In this document: in pieces, positions 26,815 through 35,118 of the stretch | Layout: each line of letters begins with the position of its first letter | Position numbering within the stretch: the stretch's first letter is position 1 | Origin: Yinghuangia seranimata | GTDB taxonomy: Bacteria > Actinomycetota > Actinomycetes > Streptomycetales > Streptomycetaceae | Reading direction: 5' to 3' | DNA: 64,000 bases | Assembly: GCF_029953285.1 (NCBI RefSeq) | Contig: NZ_JASAOI010000017.1 | Coordinates: 1-64,000, forward strand | Notes under the pieces: generated by a model | What the model was told of the DNA's origin: nothing | The model's input: the letters and a program-made list of their open reading frames with translations, nothing else | Database searches by the model: none | Made by a program: the position numbers and the translations under genes

Positions 26815-28386
26815 TTACAGCGGGACCGCCCGGCCCTCGTGCCAGCAGGTCACCGGGGCGAAGCCCCGTGCGCCGTACTCGCCGAAGACCGTCATGCCGG
26901 CTCCGCCCGACATCGCCGCAAGGCGCCACAAGGCGTCGTCGCGGCAGCGGGAGCGGTCGACCGGGAGCCAGAAGCCCTTGTCGCCCGCGAAGTTCGGCAG
27001 GCCGCCCATGTCGGCGGCGTCCTGCGACAGGTCGCCGCCGAGGGCGACGATGCGCCAGCCGAGGACGTCGGGGACGGCGGCGACGTCGGCGAGGACGACC
27101 GGCCAGGTGTCGAGCCAGGGTTCGCGGCGCAGCGCGTCGGCGTAGGCGAGGGCGGCGTCTTCGGCGCCGCAGCCGGCCGGGACGTCGGCGGGCTCGGGCG
27201 GGCCGTGGCGTTCCGCGAGGTGGGCGCGCAGGGGTGCGGCCGCGTCGTGGAAGACCAGGTCGGCTTCGAAGCGCTCGCCGACGGGGAGGGCGAGCGGTGG
27301 GGCCTGGCCGGCGGCTCCGTAGGCGAGCACGAGGGCGGTGCGCCCGGTGCGTTCGCCGAGGAGCCATATCTGGCGGCGGACGGTGGGGTTGTCCTCGTCG
27401 TCACGACTGCCGAGGACGGTCCAGTGGTCGCGTACGGCGGTGCCCTGTTCGGCGGCGCGCTTGACGAGTTCCGCCGAGTCGACGTTCCAGCCGATGCGGG
27501 CCCGCAGGGACGCCGCCAGCGGCGCTTCGAGGCCGGCCAGCCGCTCGGCACCGTCGAGGCGTTCGCCGTCGAGACGTTCGCCGTCCAGGCCGGGGTCGGC
27601 GGCGTCGTCCGGTCCGCCGAGCCGGTCGTGGGCGCGCAGGACGAGCCACATCAGCGCGTAGTCCTCCAGCAGCCGGCTGGGCCAGCCTTCGCCGGAGCCC
27701 GGTCTGGTGCCGGCCTCGCGGAGCCGTTCGGCCAGCCGCGGGGCCTGCGCGTCGACCATGCTGCGCGCCTCGTTCTCCCAGTGCGCGTAGCCGGCGCGTT
27801 CGGCGCCGGCGAGGCCCTGGCGGACCTGGTCGGTGAGCCAGCGGCCGAGTTCGTCGACGCCTTCCGCGACGCGCGCGGCCTTCTGCGCGGCGCGGCGCCG
27901 CGCGGCCTCGGGGTCGGCGAGGCCGCCGCCCGCGGGCCGCTCCGTTTTCGGGCGCGCCGTCGCGGGCTCGCCGCCGTAGCGCGCGGTCAGCCATGAGGTG
28001 ACCCACGCGGGCGCGCCGACGGCGCCGCGGTCGTCCGTGTCTGCGGCATCCCCCGCGACCCCGCCGGCCGACCACAGCAGCAGCAGTCCGAGCGCGTGCT
28101 TGCACGGCTGCTTGCGGCTCGGGCATGTGCACGACCACGCGGGCGCGTCTGGGTCGACGACCGTGCGGTACGCGGTTGCGCCGCTTCCCGTGCACAACCC
28201 CCACACACCGCCGCGTGCGGTGCCCGGCGCGCCCCCTTGTTCGTCGCCGGTCGTGTCGCCGAGGGGTATGAGTCCTGCTCCGAGCCCCGTCCACGGCCCG
28301 GGGGCCGCCAGCTTCGTTCCGGCCTTCTGCGACGCGGCGTCGGGTGCCAGTGCCAACACCCGGTCCGCGGTCCAGCGTTCCAGCAT
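26815..28386 (-). CDS. SWIM zinc-finger protein
   Basis: A 523-residue protein. The SWIM motif CxCx6CxH is complete (Cys86, Cys88, Cys95, His97 in SCTCPSRKQPCKHALGLLLLW). It is predicted to bind zinc and DNA or protein. The remainder is helical, then alpha/beta, with a short LDGERLDGERLDG repeat. ATG 28386 (MLERWTADRVLALAPD) fits the family start; GTG 28395 and GTG 28422 are in-frame alternatives, none with a good ribosome binding site. Together with DUF5691 it usually belongs to the MoxR-DUF5682-VWA neighbourhood. Confidence 0.85.
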   Translation of the reverse strand: MLERWTADRVLALAPDAASQKAGTKLAAPGPWTGLGAGLIPLGDTTGDEQGGAPGTARGGVWGLCTGSGATAYRTVVDPDAPAWSCTCPSRKQPCKHALGLLLLWSAGGVAGDAADTDDRGAVGAPAWVTSWLTARYGGEPATARPKTERPAGGGLADPEAARRRAAQKAARVAEGVDELGRWLTDQVRQGLAGAERAGYAHWENEARSMVDAQAPRLAERLREAGTRPGSGEGWPSRLLEDYALMWLVLRAHDRLGGPDDAADPGLDGERLDGERLDGAERLAGLEAPLAASLRARIGWNVDSAELVKRAAEQGTAVRDHWTVLGSRDDEDNPTVRRQIWLLGERTGRTALVLAYGAAGQAPPLALPVGERFEADLVFHDAAAPLRAHLAERHGPPEPADVPAGCGAEDAALAYADALRREPWLDTWPVVLADVAAVPDVLGWRIVALGGDLSQDAADMGGLPNFAGDKGFWLPVDRSRCRDDALWRLAAMSGGAGMTVFGEYGARGFAPVTCWHEGRAVPL

Positions 28387-28721
28387 GACGGTCACGGTAC
28401 GGGTTTGCGCCGACACCTGCACCGTGGGGCCGGAATCCGGCCATTACCGCCACCCCTACCGGTCATGTCGGCACTGTGCGTGAACCGTCGCGCGCCCGCC
28501 GCACGTGTTCGTTGACATGACCGGGACGGTGCGCGGACGGGTCCGCGACGTCCCCCAAATGCCATACGCATAAAGGGGATTCATCCCCAACCATGATGTT
28601 AACGGGGTGTTTCGTGACATCCCCGGCCGGGGATACCGGCCGGTAGGGACCCGCGCCGGCGCTCGGCTCGCGGCGTCGCCACCACGGGGGACCTCTCCTT
28701 GATGACGCACGGAGGTGGGTC
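28387..28721. promoter_or_regulatory. Divergent SWIM / hydrolase control region with GGGGAT palindromes
   Basis: This region holds three perfect inverted repeats: GGGGATTCATCCCC (28575-28588), ATCCCCGGCCGGGGAT (28619-28634) and TACCGGCCGGTA (28634-28645). The first two share the half-site GGGGAT. GGAGG a few bases before ATG 28722 is the hydrolase ribosome binding site. A regulator binding GGGGAT half-sites could control both divergent genes. Promoter hexamers could not be fixed. Confidence 0.5.
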
Positions 28722-29624
28722 ATGGCTGCGTCCTCGGACCCGGAAGCGATCGACACAACGCCCGGCGAAGCCGTCCCGCCGGCCCCGCCAGCGGACCCGC
28801 CGCGCCGCACCGGCATCCCGCCCGCCGGACTGTTCGTCGGCGTGGCGCGTGAAGTCGCGTGGCTGGTCGGCCATCTGGCGCTCTACCCCACCGGCCTGCT
28901 CCCCTTCCTTCCCGCCGCCCTGTCGACGTGCCCCGCCCGGGAACCCGCGGCCGTGCCGCCGCCGGCACCGGGCACGCTGCCCGTCGTCCTGGTGCACGGG
29001 CTCGCCGACAACCGGTCGATCTTCGCGGTGCTGCGGCGCGCGCTGCGCCGCGCGGGCTGCGCGTCGATCCATCCGTTCGACCACAACCCGCTGGGCGGCG
29101 ACATCCGCACCAAGGCGGAGCTGCTGGACCTGCACATCGCGCAGGTCTGCGCGCGCACGGGCGCGACCGCCGTGCACGTCGTCGGGCACAGCCTCGGCGG
29201 CCTCATCGCCCGCTACCACGCGCAGTTCGTCGACCGGGGCGTACGGGTGCGCACGGTCGTCACCCTCGGCACACCGCACCGCGGCACCGCGGCGGCGCAC
29301 CTGCTGCGCGCGCACCCGCTGGTCCGCGAGCTGTGCCCGGACAGCCCGGTCGTCGCCGAGCTCGCCGGGCCGGCGCCCGGCTGCGCGACCCGATTCGTCG
29401 CGTTCTGGGGAGACTTGGACCCGTTCGTCATCCCGCTGGCGTCGGGCGCGCTGGCGCATCCCGACCTGGACGCGACCAGCGTCCTCGTCCCGGGCGCGGG
29501 GCACCTCACGCTCCCGGCGTGCCGCGCCGTGGTCTCCGAGGTGTGCGCGCTGGCGGCCGCCGCAAGCGATGCGGCACCGGTACGCGACGGCCTCCTGCGA
29601 GGCGAGGTCCGCGCGGCGGCCTGA
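28722..29624 (+). CDS. Alpha/beta hydrolase (lipase/esterase-like)
   Basis: A 300-residue hydrolase. HGLADN (92-97) is the oxyanion region and GHSLGG holds the nucleophile Ser157. Catalytic Asp (FWGDLDPFVIP) and His (GAGHLTLP) are visible. A hydrophobic stretch near residues 35-65 (AREVAWLVGHLALYPTGLLPFLP) may anchor it to the membrane or act as an uncleaved signal. Similar actinobacterial proteins are called triacylglycerol lipases; the substrate is not certain. ATG 28722 has an excellent GGAGG site. Confidence 0.88.
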   Translation: MAASSDPEAIDTTPGEAVPPAPPADPPRRTGIPPAGLFVGVAREVAWLVGHLALYPTGLLPFLPAALSTCPAREPAAVPPPAPGTLPVVLVHGLADNRSIFAVLRRALRRAGCASIHPFDHNPLGGDIRTKAELLDLHIAQVCARTGATAVHVVGHSLGGLIARYHAQFVDRGVRVRTVVTLGTPHRGTAAAHLLRAHPLVRELCPDSPVVAELAGPAPGCATRFVAFWGDLDPFVIPLASGALAHPDLDATSVLVPGAGHLTLPACRAVVSEVCALAAAASDAAPVRDGLLRGEVRAAA

Positions 29625-29911
29625 CGCGCCACGACCACGCCGACGGGCCACGACCGCGAGCGGGCCCCGGCGAACCGCGTGCCGGTGGTGACGTATTGAG
29701 ACGTCCCGAACCCCCCGATCGGTTGCCGGGTTTCCCCACGTTCATCCGTTCGGGGGAGCGGCTGATCGCCACGCGGGTGAGCCCCGATGGATTGTCCCGG
29801 CCGCGCACGGCGGGCTAGAGTCCCCCCTTGATTGCAGTTGAGGACCTGTTGAGCTGAGCCCGCCGCCGTGCGCGGAGGGTCGTATTTGCCCCCGAGACGA
29901 AGGCGAATCAG

Positions 29912-31669
29912 GTGACGGACGGCCGCTATCCGGACGGCGACCCCTACGGTCGCGGCGTTCCGGACGACGGCATGGCCTACACCTCCGGTGACTACGCCGC
30001 CTACCAGGCCCACGACTCGGGCGCCTACAACGCAGGCGGGTACCAGCAGGCCGCACCCGGCGGATACGCCGCGGACGCCTACGCGGGCTACGACTCCGGC
30101 GCCTACAACGCCTACCAGGCCACCGGCTCCTACTCCACCGGCTACGACGCCTCCTACGCGTCGGGCACGTACGAGGCGAGCGCCTACGAGGCCGCCTCCT
30201 ACGACGCCTCCGGCCAGTGGCAGACCGCCGGTTACGGCACCGCCGACACGACCGGCGGCTACGCGGCCGACGGCTACGGCACCGCCGTGCAGAGCGGCTA
30301 CGACTCGGGCGCCTACAACGCCTACCAGGCCACCGGCTCCTACGACGCCCCGTACGACAGCGGCGGCTACCCCGCGGCCGGCTACGGCGAGATGGACCCC
30401 AACGCCGCCGCGACCGCCGCCTACGCCGCGTTCCCGCACCAGGCCTCGTACGACACGGCGTACGACGCCGCCGCCTGGTCCGGCGACGTCATGACCGCGA
30501 CGGCCGCGCCCCAGCAGGCCGACCCGTGGTCCGCCGACGCCGCGACCACCGCGTGGCCGTCCACAGCCGCGGGCACCGACCTGTGGACGGGCGGCGACAA
30601 CCGGCTGGGCTCGGACGCCTTCACCGACGCGCACCGCAACGAGAGCGGCGCCGCGGCCGGCTGGTACGACGAGGCGACCATCGTCCAGCAGGCCGTCCCC
30701 GCCTACGACTCCGACGGGTCCGGCACGTGGGACGCCCCCGAGCCGTGGGCGCACCAGGCCGTCACGGCCGAGGCGGACGCCCCGGGCGACCTCCAGGCCG
30801 ACGCCGACGAGGACGACGACGCACACGACGAGACCCCGGACGGCACCGCCGACGCGGACACCGACGAGGACGCACCCCGCGCCAAGGCGGCCTCGGTCGC
30901 GACGGCCGCGAGTGCCGCCGCCACGGCGGCCGAACTGCGGTCCCGCGCCGCACGCCGCAAGACCACCAAGCGCACCCGCCCGATGGCCAAGGTCGCCGGC
31001 GGTTCGCTGGCGGTCATGGGCGCCGCCGCGATGGCCGTCGCCGCGGCGGGCGGCATCCAGGCCGCGGACGCGCAGGGCGACTCCTCCGCGTCGGGCCGCG
31101 ACGTACCGCTGGCCGCCTCGCCGCTCGACCAGCAGTTCACCGATCTCCGGGACGGCGCCGAGGACTTCGCCGACCGGGCGAGCCGCGCGCAGGCCCGCGT
31201 CGCGCTGCAGGAGCGCCAGGAGGAGATCGCCCGGCAGCAGGACGAGGACCGCAAGAAGCGCGAGTCGCTGCGGCCCAAGTACGTGCTGCCGGTCAGGCCG
31301 GGCCTGTCGGCCTACTTCGGCCAGGCGGGTGGCCGCTGGTCGCACCTGCACACCGGCATCGACTTCCCGGTGGACCGCGGCACGCCGGTGCGGGCGGTCA
31401 CCGACGGCGTCGTGCGGACCGAGTGGAACTCGGCCTACGGCAACATGGTGATCGTGACCGCGCCCGACGGCACCGAGACGTGGTACTGCCACCTGACCCG
31501 CGCCAAGGTCGTGTCCGGCCCGGTGAAGGCCGGCGACGTCATCGCCTACTCGGGCAACAGCGGCAACAGCACCGGCCCGCACCTCCACCTTGAGGTGCGC
31601 CCGGGCGGCGGCCAGCCGATAAATCCCATACCGTGGCTCCGCGACCGAGGCCTCGACCCGACGGGCTGA
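29912..31669 (+). CDS. M23 family metallopeptidase with tyrosine-rich N-terminal region
   Basis: A 585-residue peptidoglycan endopeptidase. The C-terminal LytM domain has HLHTGIDF and GPHLHLEV, the zinc ligands and catalytic His. Before it lie a coiled-coil-like stretch (ASRAQARVALQERQEEIARQQDED) and one transmembrane/signal-anchor helix (GGSLAVMGAAAMAVAAAGGIQAA). The first ~200 residues are a low-complexity Tyr/Ala/Gly/Ser region built from SGAYNAYQATGSY-like units, followed by an acidic segment, probably cytoplasmic. GTG 29912 is the start, with only a weak GAAGG site. It likely works in cell-wall remodelling. Confidence 0.92.
   Translation: MTDGRYPDGDPYGRGVPDDGMAYTSGDYAAYQAHDSGAYNAGGYQQAAPGGYAADAYAGYDSGAYNAYQATGSYSTGYDASYASGTYEASAYEAASYDASGQWQTAGYGTADTTGGYAADGYGTAVQSGYDSGAYNAYQATGSYDAPYDSGGYPAAGYGEMDPNAAATAAYAAFPHQASYDTAYDAAAWSGDVMTATAAPQQADPWSADAATTAWPSTAAGTDLWTGGDNRLGSDAFTDAHRNESGAAAGWYDEATIVQQAVPAYDSDGSGTWDAPEPWAHQAVTAEADAPGDLQADADEDDDAHDETPDGTADADTDEDAPRAKAASVATAASAAATAAELRSRAARRKTTKRTRPMAKVAGGSLAVMGAAAMAVAAAGGIQAADAQGDSSASGRDVPLAASPLDQQFTDLRDGAEDFADRASRAQARVALQERQEEIARQQDEDRKKRESLRPKYVLPVRPGLSAYFGQAGGRWSHLHTGIDFPVDRGTPVRAVTDGVVRTEWNSAYGNMVIVTAPDGTETWYCHLTRAKVVSGPVKAGDVIAYSGNSGNSTGPHLHLEVRPGGGQPINPIPWLRDRGLDPTG
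30086..30343 (+). repeat. Two 48-bp direct repeats inside the M23 gene
   Basis: Positions 30086-30133 and 30296-30343 are identical except for one silent change, exactly 210 bp (70 codons) apart and in frame. They encode GYDSGAYNAYQATGSY. Confidence 0.9.
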
Positions 31670-31737
31670 ACGGACCGCGCGGGCTGCACGGGCCGAACAG
31701 GCCGCACGGGCCTCGGCCTACACCCCTATTCAACGAT

Positions 31738-31769
31738 CAGGCGGCGGACCCGGTTGGGTCCGCCGCCTG
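31738..31769. terminator. Bidirectional terminator between the M23 gene and pcrA
   Basis: A perfect 14-bp stem CAGGCGGCGGACCC / GGGTCCGCCGCCTG with loop GGTT is followed by TTTCGTCTT. It sits between convergent stops at 31669 and 31846. Confidence 0.92.
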
Positions 31770-31845
31770 TTTCGTCTTCCTCTGACGCCTGCCTCCGACG
31801 TCTTCGCCCGGCGCCCCCGTACGACGCCGGACGCCTCCGTCCGCC

Positions 31846-34338
31846 CTAGAGCTTCTCCACCGGCGCGTACCGCAGCAGCAGCTGCTTCGTCCCGCCCGCG
31901 CCGAAGTCGATCGTCGCCTGGGCCTTATCGCCCTCGCCCTGCGTCGCGACGACCGTCCCCAGCCCGAACTTGTCGTGCGTGACCCGGTCCCCGGCCTTCA
32001 GGGCGACGACCTCGCGCTCGACGATGCGGCTCGGTCCGCTCAGCCGGCCACCGCTCGGCGCCGAGCGCGGCGTACGCGTCGCGGACAGGGTCTGCCCGGC
32101 GGAGCGGCTCAGCCCCTTCCACTCGACCAGCGACTCCGGCAGCTCGCCGATGAAGCGCGACTCGGGGTTGTAGGCCGGCGCGCCCCACGCGCTACGCAGC
32201 TTCGCGCGCGTCAGGTACAGCCGTTCGCGCGCGCGGGTGATGCCCACGTACGCCAGCCGCCGCTCCTCCTCCAGCTCCTTCTTGTCGCCGATGGCCCGCA
32301 TGTGCGGGAACACGCCGTCCTCGAGCCCGGTCAGGAACACCACCGGGAACTCCAGGCCCTTGGCCGTGTGCAGCGTCATCAGCGTCACGACGCCGCCGTC
32401 GTCGTCCGGGATCTGGTCCGAGTCGGCGACCAGCGACACCCGCTCCAGGAAGTCGGCGAGCGTCCCCTCGGGCTCGGACTGTTCGAACTCCAGGGCCACC
32501 GCCGCGAGTTCCTGGAGGTTCTCGATCCGGGTCTCGTCCTGCGGGTCGCTCGACGCCTGCAGCTCGGCCAGGTAGCCGCTCTGCTCCAGCACGGCCTCCA
32601 GCACCGTCGCGGGCCCCGAGCCGGCGTCCACGAGGGTGCCCAGCTGGTCCAGGAGCGTCACGAAGCCGGCCACCGCCTTCGCGGACCGGGTCGCCATCCC
32701 CGGCGCCTCGTCCGCCCGCCTCAGCGCCGCGGCGAACGGGATCCGGTCGCGGGCCGCGAGCACCTCGACGCACGCCTCCGCGCGGTCGCCGATGCCGCGC
32801 TTGGGCACGTTCAGGATGCGCCGCAGCGACACCACGTCGTCGGGGTTCGCGAGCACCCGCAGGTACGCGAGCGCGTCGCGGACCTCCTTGCGCTCGTAGA
32901 ACCGCACGCCGCCGACGACCTTGTACGGCAGGCCGACGCGGATGAAGACCTCTTCGAACACACGCGACTGCGCGTTGGTGCGGTAGAAGACCGCGACCTG
33001 GCTCGGCGTGACCTTCTCGGCGTCGGAGAGCCGGTCGATCTCGTCGGCGACGAACTGTGCCTCGGCGTGCTCGTCGTCCGCGACGTAGCCGACGATCCGG
33101 GCGCCCTGCCCCGAGTCGGTCCACAGGTTCTTGGCGCGCCGGTTGCTGTTCCGCTCGATGACGGCGTTCGCCGCCGCGAGGATCGTCTGCGTCGAGCGGT
33201 AGTTCTGCTCCAGCAGGATCGTCGTCGCGTCCGGGTAGTCCTCTTCGAAGTCGAGGATGTTGCGGATCGTCGCGCCACGGAACGCGTAGATCGACTGGTC
33301 GGCGTCACCCACGACGCACAGCTCGGCGGGCGGCACCTCGGACAGCCCCTCGGCGGCCGGGTTGACCAGGTCGCCGTCGACGGTGCGCTTGGGGGCCTGC
33401 CCCGCCGCGCCGCCGACCAGCTCGCGGACCAGCACGTACTGCGCGTGGTTGGTGTCCTGGTACTCGTCGACGAGGACGTGCCGGAAGCGCCGCCGGTAGT
33501 GCTCGGCGACGTCGGGGAACGCCTGGAGCAGGTTGACCGTGGTCATGATCAGGTCGTCGAAGTCGAGCGCGTTGGCCTGCCGCAGCCGCGCCTGGTAGAG
33601 CGTGTACGCCTCGGCGAGCTTGCGCTCGGTGTCGTTCTGCGCGGTCGCCGCGTAGGTCTCCGGGTCGATGAGCTCGTTCTTGAGGTTGGAGACCTGCGCG
33701 TTGAACTTGCGCGGCGGGTACTGCTTGGCGTCCAGGTCTAGGTCGCGGCACACCATCGCCATGAGGCGCTGGGAGTCGGCGGCGTCGTAGATCGAGAAGC
33801 TCGAGCCGAGGCCGAGCTTCTTGTGCTGCTGGCGCAGGATGCGGACGCAGGACGAGTGGAACGTGGAGACCCACATCGCCTTGGCGCGCGGCCCCACGAG
33901 CGCCTCGACGCGCTCCTTCATCTCGCCGGCGGCCTTGTTGGTGAACGTGATCGCCAGGATCTCGCCGGGGTGCGCCCCGCGCGCGCCGAGCAGGTACGCG
34001 ATGCGGTGGGTCAGCACGCGGGTCTTGCCGGACCCGGCGCCCGCGACGATGAGGAGCGGCGAGCCCTCGTGCACGACCGCGGCGCGCTGCTGCGGGTTCA
34101 TCCCGTCGAGCAGGCGGTCCGGGTCGATGACGGGCTTGCGGGCGCCGTTGCGGTAGTACTCCTCGTACGGCTCGGCCGGCGGCGGCACGTACGCGCCGTC
34201 GAACAGGTCGTCCGGGGCCGGGTCGTACTCGGGCGGCGGGGGCGCGTCGTCGTATCCCGGTTCGGCGGGGGGCTCCGCGGGCGGCGGGATCGCGGCGTCG
34301 AATCCGGGCAGCGGCATGTCGTCGAAGAGGTTGCTCAT
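31846..34338 (-). CDS. pcrA: ATP-dependent DNA helicase PcrA/UvrD
   Basis: An 830-residue SF1A 3'-5' helicase acting in nucleotide excision repair, replication restart and removal of stalled RNA polymerase. Motifs: NPQQRAAV (Q motif), GAGSGKT (Walker A), VDEYQDTN (II), GDADQSIYAFRGA (III), QNYRST (IV), TLHTAKGLEFPVVF (V) and YVGITRARERL (VI). The C-terminal GDRVTHDKFGLGTVV Tudor-like domain binds RNA polymerase in relatives. The first ~65 residues are a Pro/Glu/Tyr-rich extension. It is 52 nt downstream of a small membrane gene in the same direction. Confidence 0.96.
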   Translation of the reverse strand: MSNLFDDMPLPGFDAAIPPPAEPPAEPGYDDAPPPPEYDPAPDDLFDGAYVPPPAEPYEEYYRNGARKPVIDPDRLLDGMNPQQRAAVVHEGSPLLIVAGAGSGKTRVLTHRIAYLLGARGAHPGEILAITFTNKAAGEMKERVEALVGPRAKAMWVSTFHSSCVRILRQQHKKLGLGSSFSIYDAADSQRLMAMVCRDLDLDAKQYPPRKFNAQVSNLKNELIDPETYAATAQNDTERKLAEAYTLYQARLRQANALDFDDLIMTTVNLLQAFPDVAEHYRRRFRHVLVDEYQDTNHAQYVLVRELVGGAAGQAPKRTVDGDLVNPAAEGLSEVPPAELCVVGDADQSIYAFRGATIRNILDFEEDYPDATTILLEQNYRSTQTILAAANAVIERNSNRRAKNLWTDSGQGARIVGYVADDEHAEAQFVADEIDRLSDAEKVTPSQVAVFYRTNAQSRVFEEVFIRVGLPYKVVGGVRFYERKEVRDALAYLRVLANPDDVVSLRRILNVPKRGIGDRAEACVEVLAARDRIPFAAALRRADEAPGMATRSAKAVAGFVTLLDQLGTLVDAGSGPATVLEAVLEQSGYLAELQASSDPQDETRIENLQELAAVALEFEQSEPEGTLADFLERVSLVADSDQIPDDDGGVVTLMTLHTAKGLEFPVVFLTGLEDGVFPHMRAIGDKKELEEERRLAYVGITRARERLYLTRAKLRSAWGAPAYNPESRFIGELPESLVEWKGLSRSAGQTLSATRTPRSAPSGGRLSGPSRIVEREVVALKAGDRVTHDKFGLGTVVATQGEGDKAQATIDFGAGGTKQLLLRYAPVEKL

Positions 34339-34390
34339 CGTCTGCCGAGTCTACGAGGGCCGGACCCCCGCCGGATTCCAGGCCGCGAAC

Positions 34391-34747
34391 TCAGGTCCAC
34401 ATGACGGCGATGGCGATGTTCGCCACAGTGAGCAGCCCGACGGCGCCGAAGACCTTCACGCTGACGCGCTCCTTCATGCGCTCCGTCCACACCAGCAGCA
34501 GGACCGCGACCAGGATGACCAGCTTGGTGGCGATCTTCGCGTTGTCGACGGGCAGGTCGAGGGCGCTCTGCCGGACGCCGACCAGCGCGACGCCGGTGAC
34601 CAGCATCGTGAGGGCGCCGTGCGTCATGGCCGGCACGATCCGCACGTCGCCGGTCTTCATGCCCTTCATCTGCGTGAAGAAGCCGCCGAGCAGCGCTCCG
34701 ATCCCGACGATGTGCAGGACGAGCAGGAGTTGACGGACGACGTCCAC
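34391..34747 (-). CDS. Small four-helix membrane protein
   Basis: A 118-residue integral membrane protein with four hydrophobic helices (LLLVLHIVGIGALLGGFF, MTHGALTMLVTGVALVGV, IATKLVILVAVLLLVW, VFGAVGLLTVANIAIAVMW). The function is unknown. A similar small protein commonly precedes pcrA in Streptomyces-like genomes. GTG 34747 is backed by AGGAG at eight bases. Confidence 0.8.
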   Translation of the reverse strand: MDVVRQLLLVLHIVGIGALLGGFFTQMKGMKTGDVRIVPAMTHGALTMLVTGVALVGVRQSALDLPVDNAKIATKLVILVAVLLLVWTERMKERVSVKVFGAVGLLTVANIAIAVMWT

Positions 34748-34858
34748 GGGTGGGCTCCTCTGAGTCGACTGACCCGCAGCCTACAAAAATGACAAACCGG
34801 ACAATGAAACGGGTCCCAAGGTAAAGAATTCGCAATACGCGCCGGAATCCTGGGGGCC

Positions 34859-34880
34859 GTGACACAGCTGTGACTAATGT
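34859..34880 (+). promoter_or_regulatory. Candidate MtrA box and -10 upstream of the c-di-AMP riboswitch
   Basis: A direct repeat GTGAC-N6-GTGAC at 34859-34874 has the 11-bp period known for MtrA response-regulator boxes. TAATGT, a possible -10, follows at 34875-34880. MtrA is known to control cell-wall hydrolase genes in actinobacteria, and this gene is one. The assignment is inference. Confidence 0.5.
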
Positions 34881-34917
34881 TCTCGGCCAAGTGGCCGTAC
34901 GTCCGCACTCCGACAGG

Positions 34918-35107
34918 AGCGCGCGGCCGCTACCGCCGAGTCCGGCGACGACCGGGCGGCCTCCCCCAAGGCCGTCGGGACCGAGCCGGAGCCGGGGACC
35001 CACGTGTTATCTGAGGCGAATCGGGGACCAGGCCGCTACCTGGGAACCGTAGGGCGTCTTCTTCCGCCCGAGCCTGTCAGCTAACCCGGTAGGCGGCAGA
35101 GGAAGGA
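34918..35107 (+). ncRNA. c-di-AMP (ydaO/yuaA) riboswitch
   Basis: The 5' leader of the NlpC/P60 gene carries the signature parts of this class in order: CCGGAGCCGGGGACCCA (34985-35001), GGCGAATCGGGG near 35015-35026, a CTTCCGCCCGAGCC segment, and the highly conserved CTGTCAGCTAACCCGGTAGG (35074-35093), ending in GAGGAAGGA. The class is established in front of cell-wall hydrolase genes of Streptomyces and turns expression down when c-di-AMP is high. The 5' boundary is approximate. The gene's Shine-Dalgarno GGAAGGAG (35101-35108) abuts the aptamer. Confidence 0.92.
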
Positions 35108-35118
35108 GTGACGCTTTC

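Noticed and set aside
29686-29701. MtrA-like box (GTGAC...GAGAC) upstream of the M23 gene
   Set aside because: The second half-site is degenerate and the period is 10 rather than 11 bp.
29640-29911. Possible second c-di-AMP riboswitch upstream of the M23 peptidase
   Set aside because: GGGGGAGCGG and GGGTGAGCCCCG look similar to parts of the aptamer, but the conserved CAGCTAAC...GTAGG segment is missing and the spacing is wrong.
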